Shown in pieces: positions 1-8,549 of a stretch of 64,000 nucleotides of DNA. Below the pieces are notes generated by a model, which ran no database searches, had not been told where the DNA came from, and saw nothing but the letters and a program-made list of their open reading frames with translations. Source of the DNA: Chloroflexus islandicus (GTDB lineage: Bacteria; Chloroflexota; Chloroflexia; Chloroflexales; Chloroflexaceae); NCBI RefSeq assembly GCF_001650695.1, contig NZ_LWQS01000047.1, positions 1 through 64,000 of the forward strand, in the 5' to 3' direction. Within the stretch, counting starts at the first letter, position 1. The number at the start of each line of letters is the position of its first letter. Both the position numbers and the translations under genes were made by a program.

Positions 1-49
1 GCCCTGTTTCGCCGCAAGCAATGTCGTTGCCGTCAATCCGGCGGCTCCC

Positions 50-345
50 CCTCAGGAGGTTGAGGGACGGACAGAACATGTAATCGAGCATAACCGTTGA
101 TCGCTGTGCGATGTCGTACAGCCCCGGGCTGCGCTCCCCATCACCCCTCCCCCAGCGGGGGAGGGGCAAGGGGTGGGGGCATCAGCCCGCGCAGCGGGCT
201 TCGTACCCCTAGCCCGGCCCTTTCGGGCCGGGTACAGGACAGATGTTCTGTCCGCCCTTGAACCGGCGGCGGGAAGAGGGAGCGCGGGCCGCTGGCCCGC
301 CTGATGGTGGGAAGAGGGCGCGCGGGCCGCTGGCCCGCCGTATGG
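50..345. repeat. composite hairpin repeat plus 30-bp direct repeat
   Basis: The first 606 bases hold no supported gene. Bases 118-256 are a reverse-oriented copy of the composite hairpin element that also occurs near 3.2, 3.5 and 58-59 kb. It has a C/G-rich hairpin (about 144-170), an AGCCCG...CGGGCT hairpin (about 184-201) and a GCCCGGCCC/GGGCCGGGC hairpin (about 211-232), followed by a GGACAGATGTTCTGTCC palindrome (about 237-253). Two direct copies of a 30-bp sequence containing a GCGGGCC-GCT-GGCCCGC hairpin follow at 271-300 and 309-338. Bases 345-606 show nothing clear except presumed promoter DNA for the next gene. ORFs through this region are repeat artefacts. Confidence 0.75.
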
Positions 346-606
346 CAAGATCGGTGATTGGGGGCGGTACATCCGCCAAGGAGCGTCCGGAATCCAGCTT
401 CCAGATGTCATGGCGAGCCGCGCGGCGAAGCAATCTCCTGCGCGAGCGGGAGTCACACTTGCACGTGATCGATCCACCCGCTGCTTGCGACGCTCAACTG
501 GTATTGCAACTAGACTATGTTAGCAAACGCACGGCCCCTAATGGTACACTAGAGATGAAAACTGCTCGTTGCGCGCGTGCCGGCCTGCATTGGTCTCAGC
601 TAAACT

Positions 607-1905
607 ATGCCACATCTCGTCTTGGCCATCTTGCTCATCATCGTAAGCTGGTTGCCCAGCGTACCGCCAGCTCAAGCCACGCCGATCCGCACCGTTGAAA
701 TTGGCCGTTCGGCTGAAGGCCGCCCCATCGAGGCCGTCATCTTCGGTGATGGCCCGCGGAAGTTGGTGGTGGTGGGGGCAACCCATGGCGCACCCGAAGC
801 CAATACCTACCGGCTGGCTTTGGCGCTGATCGAGCATTTTCGCGCTAATCCCTCCGAAGTGCCGCCAGAAGTGCGGCTTGTGATCATTCCGCTGCTCAAT
901 CCTGATGGTATGGCGCGGGGCTGGCGGTTTGACGCCGCTGGCGTCGATCTCAACCGCAATATGGATACCAGCCACGATGCCTGCCCGGAAAACGACTGGC
1001 GGCAACGGGTGCAAGGCGCGCGCGGGATTGTCTCAGACACCGGCGGCCCTTATCCCGATTCCCAAGTCGAAACGCGCCTCATCCGCGCCTTCTTGCTCGA
1101 TGCCGCCGGCGCCATCTTTCTCCACTCCAATGCCGGGTTGGTCTTTCCGGCCAGTTGCGAACATCAGCCATCCATTGCTATGGCTCAAGTGTACGCCGCT
1201 GCCGCTGGCTACGAATATGCGCGCTTCTGGGATCGCTACGCCATCACCGGCGGGATGCACGACTGGGCCGGCGGTCTTGGTATTGCCGCCATTACCCCCG
1301 AACTCGTCACCGGCGATCAGCCTGAGGTAGCCGAGAATCTCGCCGGTCTGCGCGCGGTGCTCACTCATGCTGATGAAGTGTTGCCGTTGCCCGCGCCGGG
1401 GATCATTAACGACACGCCGGTACCGGCAGTCATCTATCGCTTCTGGCGTGCGCTTGGCGGTGCAGAGCGTTTTGGCGCACCGCTCGCGCCAGCCGAGATT
1501 TCACCCGCTGGTATGCGCCAACGCTTCGCTCGCGCCGTAATCGTGGTTGATGAAACCTTGCGTGATACCGCCACCTACGTGCAGATGGCGCCGTTGGGGG
1601 CAGAGGCGGCGGCGGCGCAAGCGTATGGCGGCGGCGAAGCAATGGGCCGGCCCGCTGATTGGCCGTCCGGCCCGTTTGCCGCGTACTGGCAGCGTAACGG
1701 CGGCCAGATGCTCTTCGGCGATCCGCTGAGCGCGCCGTTGACTACGACCTTGCCCGATGGCAGCCAGCGCGTAGTCCAGTATTTCGAGCGCGCTGTACTG
1801 TTGCTCGATCCGGCCACCAACCAGATCGAACTGGCCCCGCTTGGCGAGTGGGAGATGGCGCGGGCGCAGCTCACGCTCCCACTCGCCCCGCACACCATTC
1901 GCTAA
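607..1905 (+). CDS. secreted M14-type zinc carboxypeptidase-like protein
   Basis: 432 residues with an N-terminal signal peptide (hydrophobic 3-15, likely cleavage after AQA at 22-24). The first 250 residues carry M14 metallocarboxypeptidase marks: H60 and E64 as candidate zinc ligands, NPDG at 98-101, DLNRN at 114-118, H173 as third zinc ligand and E232 as the catalytic glutamate. The H-to-E spacing is one residue longer than the usual HxxE, so activity is uncertain. Residues about 275-420 hold two diverged copies of a module of the kind FW..LGG...FG.PL...YF.RA.....LAPLG, similar to repeats found on extracytoplasmic proteins of this phylum. It likely trims peptides or peptidoglycan stems outside the membrane. 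The start has no strong Shine-Dalgarno, but the signal peptide fixes it. It converges on the acetyltransferase downstream with an 11-bp gap. Confidence 0.7.
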   Translation: MPHLVLAILLIIVSWLPSVPPAQATPIRTVEIGRSAEGRPIEAVIFGDGPRKLVVVGATHGAPEANTYRLALALIEHFRANPSEVPPEVRLVIIPLLNPDGMARGWRFDAAGVDLNRNMDTSHDACPENDWRQRVQGARGIVSDTGGPYPDSQVETRLIRAFLLDAAGAIFLHSNAGLVFPASCEHQPSIAMAQVYAAAAGYEYARFWDRYAITGGMHDWAGGLGIAAITPELVTGDQPEVAENLAGLRAVLTHADEVLPLPAPGIINDTPVPAVIYRFWRALGGAERFGAPLAPAEISPAGMRQRFARAVIVVDETLRDTATYVQMAPLGAEAAAAQAYGGGEAMGRPADWPSGPFAAYWQRNGGQMLFGDPLSAPLTTTLPDGSQRVVQYFERAVLLLDPATNQIELAPLGEWEMARAQLTLPLAPHTIR

Positions 1906-1916
1906 TGCCCGCTACC

Positions 1917-2507
1917 CTACTCACCGCTCCCCACCAACGTCACTCTCCCGCACACCGGGCACGTGCGCGCCTCAGTCGTTGGCGCCGGCCCTCCCGGCAA
2001 GCGCGCACCGCATGGGCAAACATACCCAACCAGCCGGGCCGGATTGCCCATCACCAACCCGTAATCTGGCACATCGCGCGTCACCACCGCGCCAGCGGCC
2101 ACCATCGCAAACCGGCCAATCGTGATCCCGCACACAATTGTTGCATTCGCGCCAATGCTGGCCCCGTAACGCACCAGTGTCGGCGTTACCGTCCAATCGT
2201 CCGCCCCTTTCAGCGTCCCATCCGGGTTGATCGCTCGCGGAGTTTTATCGTTGGTGAAGCAAGCGTGCGGCCCCACAAAGACCCCATCCTCGATCGTGAC
2301 GCCGTGAAACACCGAGACATTGCTTTGCATCTTGACCCGGTTGCCAATCTGGACTCCGGCATCGAGATAACACCCCTTGCCAATGATCGACTCGCTGCCT
2401 ACGGTTACACCTTCACGGATCTGAGTCCAATGCCACACACGGGTGTTTTCACCGATGTGAGCGCGCGGATCGACGGTTGCGGTCAGATGGATGATGGCTT
2501 GACTCAT
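1917..2507 (-). CDS. WbpD-type sugar N-acetyltransferase with C-terminal zinc ribbon
   Basis: 196 residues. Most of the protein is a left-handed beta-helix of hexapeptide repeats (I-G-E-N-T-R, V-G-S-E-S-I and so on), with the NP.RLVG ending typical of WbpD/WlbB enzymes. These acetylate UDP-3-amino-2,3-dideoxy sugars for O-antigen or other surface glycans. The C-terminus adds CPCG and CPVCG about 20 residues apart, a rubredoxin-like zinc ribbon seen in some members. The start at 2507 is chosen because AAGGAG lies 7 bases upstream; an upstream in-frame extension lacks such support. It follows the P-loop kinase gene by 29 bp on the same strand, so the two probably share a transcript. No glycan biosynthesis partners lie nearby. 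The substrate is inferred from family only. Confidence 0.8.
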   Translation of the reverse strand: MSQAIIHLTATVDPRAHIGENTRVWHWTQIREGVTVGSESIIGKGCYLDAGVQIGNRVKMQSNVSVFHGVTIEDGVFVGPHACFTNDKTPRAINPDGTLKGADDWTVTPTLVRYGASIGANATIVCGITIGRFAMVAAGAVVTRDVPDYGLVMGNPARLVGYVCPCGARLPGGPAPTTEARTCPVCGRVTLVGSGE

Positions 2508-2536
2508 TGCGGTTGCTCCTTGCATACAGCGAGCAA

Positions 2537-3109
2537 TCAGAGACCCTGTGCTCGTAATTGGGCTATCGTCCATTGCAGAATGGCATCCATATCAATTGAT
2601 TCGGGAATCGTCGTATCAACCGTCAGTAGTGGGCCGCCAATTGGCAAGGGGGTAATATCGCCACGCGTGCGCACGACTTCCAAATCTGCCGGCGACATAT
2701 CATCGCAGTGACCGGGATGGCGCTGGCCGAGCGCCACGCGCCGAATAATGCGTTCGGCCAGCACATGGCCGTTGGCGACGCAGCGGATCTGAACCGGACG
2801 AAAGGGGGCAATCGCTTGCAGGCGTTGCATGCGTAGTGTGTCGAGATCGACGCGGAAATTGCTCTCCATAATCACCGATTGGCCGCTGGCCAAAATCGTT
2901 GCCGCAGCATGGTAGAGCATCGCAATCGCTGTTGCCCCTACTTGCCGCGACCATTCCCGATCCGACCAACCAAGCCCATCGAACATCAATTCTTTAAAAG
3001 CGTCTTTGCTCAATAGCGGTAGGCGCAGGCCAGCGGCCAGCGCTTGCGAGAGGGTGGTTTTGCCGGTTGCCGGATGCCCGGTGACGATGATTAAAGTTGG
3101 AATTTGCAC
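2537..3109 (-). CDS. P-loop kinase (AAA_33 / zeta-toxin-like fold)
   Basis: 190 residues starting from GTG. A Walker A motif GHPATGKTT occupies residues 11-19, followed by LLSKDAFKELMFD, the arrangement of small-molecule or nucleotide kinases of the AAA_33 type, including chloramphenicol phosphotransferase-like and zeta-toxin-like proteins. ESNF near residue 90 resembles the substrate-handling segment of that group, and a late arginine-rich stretch could be the lid. No antitoxin gene is adjacent, so a toxin role is unlikely. The GTG start is the first codon that puts the beta-1 strand at the N-terminus. The longer open frame runs into repeat DNA and is rejected. It is probably co-transcribed with the acetyltransferase. 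The substrate is unknown. Confidence 0.7.
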   Translation of the reverse strand: MQIPTLIIVTGHPATGKTTLSQALAAGLRLPLLSKDAFKELMFDGLGWSDREWSRQVGATAIAMLYHAAATILASGQSVIMESNFRVDLDTLRMQRLQAIAPFRPVQIRCVANGHVLAERIIRRVALGQRHPGHCDDMSPADLEVVRTRGDITPLPIGGPLLTVDTTIPESIDMDAILQWTIAQLRAQGL

Positions 3110-3187
3110 GCTTGTTATTATACATCGCGTTGGATCTGCTTGCCGGGGGTAGCGGTAAGGGTCAGCCTCTCTCCCGCATCGTGGGCG

Positions 3188-3560
3188 AGTGTCAGCAGCC
3201 CGCGCAGCGGGCTTTGCAACCATAGCCCGGCCCTTGAGGGCCGGGTTCTGGACAGATGTTCTGTCCGCCCTTGAACCCCAGTGGGTTGAGGGGTTAGGGG
3301 TGGGGGCAACCGCAAAGTCGCACAGGATTTCAACGCCAAGGCGCAAAGATCGCAGAGAACGCGAAGGGATTTGGTGGAAGCGATACGAGCGTGCTGGTGT
3401 CCCTGCCCTTCTCCGCGCCCGCGGCGCTCTCTGCGGCAACAAACATCTCCCCTCTCCCGCGCCAGTGGGAGAGGGGTTGGGGGTGAGGGCCAACAGCCCG
3501 CGCAGCGGGCTTCGTAACCATAGCCCGGCTCTGAAGGGCCGGGTTCCCTAGGTTGAGGGC
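3188..3560. repeat. two copies of the composite hairpin repeat
   Basis: Between the kinase gene and aceA there are about 830 bases without a gene, filled by repeats. Two copies of the family with AGCCCG...CGGGCT and GCCCGGC...GCCGGGC hairpins lie at about 3188-3306 and 3445-3560. The second is preceded by a CTCTCCC...GGGAGAG hairpin. Between them (about 3330-3360, 3405-3440) are fragments of the CGCAAAG/GCAGAG family. ORFs reported in the region follow the repeats and not codon bias. Confidence 0.75.
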
Positions 3561-3660
3561 ATTAGGCTACTGCCGAGGATACAGAGGACAGGGTTCATCA
3601 AACCCCCTCTGCGCCCTCCGCGTCCTCTGCGCCTTTGCGTTTTCACGTCTCTGCGTCCTC

Positions 3661-3848
3661 TGCGCCTTTGCTCGCTTTGCGTCTTTGCGTTAACCCCCTC
3701 TGCGCCTTTGCTCGCTTTGCGTCTTTGCGTTAACCCCCTCTGCGCCTTTGCTCGCTTTGCGTCTTTGCGTTAACCCCCTCTGCGCCTTTGCTCGCTTTGC
3801 GTCTTTGCGTTAACCCCCTCTGCGCCTTTGCTCGCTTTGCGCCTTCTG
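3661..3848. repeat. 40-bp perfect tandem repeat, four and a half copies
   Basis: A 40-bp unit beginning TGCGCCTTTGCTCGCTTTGC and ending TTAACCCCCTC starts at 3661, 3701, 3741 and 3781 without a mismatch, with a partial fifth copy from 3821. It belongs to the same CTTTGCG/CTCTGCG sequence family as the palindromic elements at 29.7 and 31.0 kb. Units are contiguous with no spacers, so it is not a CRISPR array. Perfect identity suggests recent expansion or homogenisation. Confidence 0.95.
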
Positions 3849-3870
3849 TTCATCCCGCAATACAGCAGCG

Positions 3871-3932
3871 CCCCTCTCCCGCCTTGCGGGAGAGGGGCGC
3901 GGGGTGAGGGGCACTCCCCTAGTGGGGGTGTG
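3871..3932 (-). terminator. hairpins downstream of aceA
   Basis: Two stem-loops follow the aceA stop on the minus strand. One is CACTCCCC-tagt-GGGGGTGTG (about 3912-3932), seven bases past the gene end. The other is a long CCCCTCTCCCGC/GCGGGAGAGGGG stem (about 3872-3898). Neither has a clean T-tract, so termination is inferred. The second hairpin is also part of the dispersed repeat family. Confidence 0.5.
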
Positions 3933-3938
3933 AGCCTT

Positions 3939-5213
<1,275 letters not shown>

Positions 5214-5279
5214 GTGCGTTTCTCCGGTTTCCTCGTTGAACGTGACGAGCACGGTCTGAATATTTGACAGGTAGAATGC

Positions 5280-5308
5280 ATTATAACACCCGTCGTTACG
5301 TCACGGTT
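5280..5308 (-). promoter_or_regulatory. possible aceA promoter
   Basis: On the minus strand TATAAT lies at 5285-5280, about 67 bases before the aceA start. No good TTGACA-like element sits 17 bases further up. The DNA there (5291-5305) reads CGTCGTTACGTCACG, an imperfect palindrome that could bind a regulator. This is inference from pattern only. Confidence 0.4.
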
Positions 5309-5339
5309 ACACGATTGTGAAACAGAGTGCGAACAACCG

Positions 5340-5648
5340 CTACCCCTCCCACGTGCGGCCATAGTTCTCGGCCAGCTTGGCGAGAATCGCCTGTTCGAGA
5401 TCAATATCGAGCAGGTAAGCCAGTTGGAACAGATAGTTGGCGACATCGGCCAGCTCGCCGGCCAGCGCCTCGCGGTTACGCGGCTCATCCTGAAACTGAA
5501 AATGTTCGAGGATCTCAGCCGCTTCGACCGCCACCGAAATCGCAATGTTGCGCGGCGTCTGCGGGAAGATGCTATCCGGCGCGTACCAGCCTTTGTCGGT
5601 CACAAACCGGTTGATCGCATCAGTCAGTTCGGCAATGCTCATTGGCAT
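5340..5648 (-). CDS. MazG-like nucleotide pyrophosphohydrolase
   Basis: 102 residues, a single small all-alpha MazG/iMazG-type domain. The metal-binding pattern ExxE...ExxD is visible as EAAE near residue 43 and ELAD near residue 67, within a helix pair and followed by NYLFQLAYLLDID. Such proteins hydrolyse non-canonical or surplus NTPs/dNTPs to the monophosphate and pyrophosphate. The ATG at 5648 follows AAAGGAG by 8 bases; a second ATG lies two codons later. It sits upstream of aceA on the same strand, but 126 bp and a promoter-like element separate them, so it is probably a separate unit. The exact nucleotide substrate cannot be read from sequence. Confidence 0.8.
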   Translation of the reverse strand: MPMSIAELTDAINRFVTDKGWYAPDSIFPQTPRNIAISVAVEAAEILEHFQFQDEPRNREALAGELADVANYLFQLAYLLDIDLEQAILAKLAENYGRTWEG

Positions 5649-5865
5649 CGAAAAAGCTCCTTTCTGTCTTAGGAGTAGTGAGCCGGGAGATGGGGACAGA
5701 TGGATAAGATCAGCGCGCATCGCTCCCTTCCCAGCACGTTCTCTTCCCTACTCGCTATTCCCTGCTCCCTATTCCCTACTCGCTATTCCCTGCTCCCGAT
5801 TTCCTGCAAATGGTACAATGACAGCCAAGCAAGGCGCAAGGGTAAAGGGTGCGAGGAGGTTGATG

Positions 5866-6081
5866 ATGCTGACGATTGATCAAATTGCCCAGTATTGCGA
5901 GCAAGAGCTGGCTCGCTTACAATTGGCCGGCGACCGCGAAGAGTTGCGCCGGTTGCAGTTGGCGCTCGGCGTGCTCATGCGCGCCGCCGAACAAGCGCGC
6001 GACCGCGACACGGCAATGCGCTTCCGCGTGCTAGCGGCGCGGGCGGCCAATGCCCAAGAAATCATTGCCGGCGAGGATTAG
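5866..6081 (+). CDS. small helical protein of unknown function
   Basis: 71 residues (MLTIDQIAQYCEQEL onwards), rich in Ala, Arg, Glu and Leu, likely two to three amphipathic helices. A GAGGAGG Shine-Dalgarno sits 6 bases before ATG 5866; an adjacent ATG at 5863 is only 3 bases from it, so 5866 is preferred. No domain is recognised. It is divergent from the MazG-like gene, with about 215 bp between the two starts. The strong ribosome site and codon use like the neighbours support a real gene. Confidence 0.6.
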   Translation: MLTIDQIAQYCEQELARLQLAGDREELRRLQLALGVLMRAAEQARDRDTAMRFRVLAARAANAQEIIAGED

Positions 6082-6274
6082 GAGAGTTATTGGATGGCCT
6101 TCTTGTCTCTGCGAGTATGCAGGGTAATGCTATGCTGTTGTTCCTGTATGCTCGAAACCATATTCGTTTCATTTGTACAGGCTGGCTCATTGCATTATAA
6201 AGTTTGGCACCGTGTGGCAATTATGTCATAAAGCTTCGTAGAATGATCGTTTTTGTTGTATCGGGGTTGCTGAT

Positions 6275-7489
6275 ATGTCAGGGTTTACCTTTGTTGATCT
6301 CTTCTGCGGTGCAGGCGGCTTTTCACTTGGCTTCATAGAAACTGGATTTACATGTGTGCTAGCTGCTGATCATGATCAGTATGCTGTCAGAACATATCAA
6401 TTAAATTTAGGTAATCATGTTCATTGCTTTAATATTACTAACCAAACGGATCTGCCATACGCAGATGTTGTTATTGGCGGGCCACCCTGTCAAGGCTTCT
6501 CTTCAGCCGGTCTACGTCGATTACATGATCAAAGAAATTCTTTGATAAGAGTATTTGCGAACTTGGTTGCTAACATAAAACCAAAAGCTTTTGTGTTTGA
6601 AAATGTTGAAGGATTTCTAACGATAGATAATGGCAGTTTGTTGCTTGATTTATTAGATCCACTCATTGAAGCTGGCTATCGTGTTCATGTACGAAAGGTG
6701 AATGCGGCTAATTATGGTGTCCCTCAGAATCGTAAGCGAATTATTGTGATCGGCGGGTTTGGGTGGGATCCAACCTTCCCGCTGCCAACCCATCAAGCCT
6801 TTGGTGCGCCGGGGGCAGCCAATGCATGTCGCCATTTACCGCTTTGTCCCACATTGGCAGATGCGCTCGCAGATTTGCCGCCGCCGGCCTTGATCCCGCC
6901 GGGTGAGCCACAGGGCTATGTGGTGCGTGAGCTGTCACCATTGGATCAACAACGCATTACCCTTTTACAACCCGGACAATCAATGAAGGACTTACCAGTA
7001 TCGTTATGGCACGAAAGCTATCGCCGGCGCGCCTTCCGGCGGGTTCGTGACGGGATGCCTTCTGAACGGCGCGGCGGTGCGCCATTTGGGTTGCGCCGTT
7101 TACGCCTTGATCAGCCGGCTAGTACCATCACTTCGGGCGCCTTGACGGAATTTGTTCATCCTGTAGAACATCGATTTTTGACGCTGCGCGAATGTGCGCG
7201 CATCCAGTCTTTTCCTGATCACTTTGTCTTTGTTGGTTCAAATCATTCCTGTATCCTCCAGATCGCCAATGCTGTTCCATCTTTACTGAGCAAGATCGTG
7301 GCGTCCACATTATGGCAAGACCTGCAAGCTGGACGCCATCTTCAAACCATATCTTCAGGTGCGTTGCTTTCCTTCGTTCCAACTGTTGCTTCGGGGATGA
7401 GTCCAGTACTACAACGAGTCGACATGCTGGTCCGAAATCGTTATTTGCAATCGCATCGTGTACAGGAGCAATTGTCACTATGGCCTTGA
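6275..7489 (+). CDS. DNA (cytosine-5) methyltransferase of a type II R-M system
   Basis: 404 residues with the C5-methyltransferase motif order: motif I FCGAGGFS (10-17), motif IV PPCQGFSSAG with catalytic C72, motif VI ENV (109-111), motif VIII QNRKRI, and late motifs RECARIQSFPD and QIANAVP. It transfers methyl from S-adenosylmethionine to cytosine C5, protecting host DNA. The target-recognition region (about 195-290) is shorter than in many Dcm enzymes. The reading frame is visibly more AT-rich than its neighbours (TTA, AAT, ATA codons), suggesting horizontal acquisition. The last 10 bases overlap the start of the nuclease gene, so the two are translationally linked. Specificity cannot be read directly; if the partner is ApaLI-like, GTGCAC would be the site. 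Confidence 0.95.
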   Translation: MSGFTFVDLFCGAGGFSLGFIETGFTCVLAADHDQYAVRTYQLNLGNHVHCFNITNQTDLPYADVVIGGPPCQGFSSAGLRRLHDQRNSLIRVFANLVANIKPKAFVFENVEGFLTIDNGSLLLDLLDPLIEAGYRVHVRKVNAANYGVPQNRKRIIVIGGFGWDPTFPLPTHQAFGAPGAANACRHLPLCPTLADALADLPPPALIPPGEPQGYVVRELSPLDQQRITLLQPGQSMKDLPVSLWHESYRRRAFRRVRDGMPSERRGGAPFGLRRLRLDQPASTITSGALTEFVHPVEHRFLTLRECARIQSFPDHFVFVGSNHSCILQIANAVPSLLSKIVASTLWQDLQAGRHLQTISSGALLSFVPTVASGMSPVLQRVDMLVRNRYLQSHRVQEQLSLWP

Positions 7490-8496
7490 CTCAAGCGCAA
7501 AAAGCGCTCATTGCCCGTGTACGAGCGGCTGGTAGCAGCACGCTGGGAGTTGCGTTGAGTGATCCGGTCTGTAGTTTTCTTGTTGCTACCATTATTCGTG
7601 ATTTAGGGATCGTTGATAAATTTCCTGAATTAGATGCGTTGTCATTGCCTGAATTTTTCTCTGAGCCTGATCTTGAACGTCTTTCCCTGCCTCAGATCGA
7701 GTTCATACCCTTATTTGAGCGTCTTGTCGCGCTGATACCTGACGCCGATACGTACTTTGCATGCCTTGCGACCTTGCACAAGAGTCGCCTCAAATATGTG
7801 CGTATTATCTCGTATCAGCCATTTCCTACTCTTGATCAGATAGGGCCGCGTGCATTGTTGCAATACGGTCAAATGGCTCCTTCTGCGTTAGCTGCTTTCT
7901 TACTTTGGCGAAAATGGTTATATGACCTTGATAATCGTGCTGCGCAAGAGACAGGCTATCTCTTTGAGCCAATTATCGCCAATGCTATTGGTGGCGTCGC
8001 GTTAAGTGCCGCAAAGAGTCCGATTCGGCGCCATCGTGATCCTTCCCGAGGGCGTCAAGTTGATTGTATTCGTGATCAGTTTGCCTATGAGATCAAAATG
8101 CGGGTGACAATCGCAGCTTCCGGGCAAGGAAGATGGCAAGAAGAGATCGATTTCCCACTGGATTGCCGGATGAGCGGATACGTTCCGGTGCTCATCGTGT
8201 TCGATCCTACCCCTAATCCTCGGCTTGAAGATTTGACCAAAGCCTTTCAGCGTGAACAAGGTATGGTGTATATTGGTGAAGCTGCTTGGCAACATCTTGC
8301 GCAAGCTGCCGGTGATATCATGAGCCGGTTTATTGAGAAGTATGTTAAGATGCCAATACCTCATGTGTTAAATGATGTACCAATATCGTTACCTCCCATC
8401 AAGTTTGTAATGACTGATGAACATTTCTGCATGACAATCGATGATACGCCAATGTGTTTCAAGCGCGATCCCCACGAGAGTCTTGAGCTTGAATAG
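7480..8496 (+). CDS. type II restriction endonuclease, ApaLI-like
   Basis: 338 residues. ATG 7480 overlaps the methyltransferase stop by 10 bases and has AGGAG 11 bases upstream; the longer open frame is antisense-like extension inside the methyltransferase gene. A PD-(D/E)xK-type core is visible: D195 in GRQVDCIRD, then E204-I-K206, followed by TIAASGQGRW and the EEIDFPLDC segment. That arrangement is what I remember for ApaLI-family nucleases (GTGCAC cutters paired with a C5 methylase). Upstream E157/E163 may complete the active site. It probably cleaves unmethylated foreign DNA. The base composition is AT-shifted like the methyltransferase but less so towards its end. Assignment to a restriction enzyme is strong by context; the ApaLI specificity is a guess from recalled motifs. 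Confidence 0.8.
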   Translation: MALTQAQKALIARVRAAGSSTLGVALSDPVCSFLVATIIRDLGIVDKFPELDALSLPEFFSEPDLERLSLPQIEFIPLFERLVALIPDADTYFACLATLHKSRLKYVRIISYQPFPTLDQIGPRALLQYGQMAPSALAAFLLWRKWLYDLDNRAAQETGYLFEPIIANAIGGVALSAAKSPIRRHRDPSRGRQVDCIRDQFAYEIKMRVTIAASGQGRWQEEIDFPLDCRMSGYVPVLIVFDPTPNPRLEDLTKAFQREQGMVYIGEAAWQHLAQAAGDIMSRFIEKYVKMPIPHVLNDVPISLPPIKFVMTDEHFCMTIDDTPMCFKRDPHESLELE

Positions 8497-8549
8497 ATGA
8501 TGATGGCGCCAATGAGGACGCTTGAACTCAAAAGGAGCAACGACGTTCC

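Noticed and set aside
1848-2711. 287-codon open frame on the plus strand across the acetyltransferase
   Set aside because: It is a shadow of the minus-strand acetyltransferase, which has a ribosome site and a zinc ribbon.
2537-3109. Zeta-toxin of a toxin-antitoxin pair
   Set aside because: No small antitoxin gene precedes or follows; the neighbour is an acetyltransferase, so a metabolic kinase is more likely.
3661-3848. Possible CRISPR array
   Set aside because: The 40-bp units are directly adjacent with no unique spacers, and no cas genes lie in the window.
6275-8496. Larger defence island around the restriction-modification pair
   Set aside because: Flanking genes (MazG-like, small unknown, ilvA) are ordinary, and no further defence genes, integrase or att repeats were seen.
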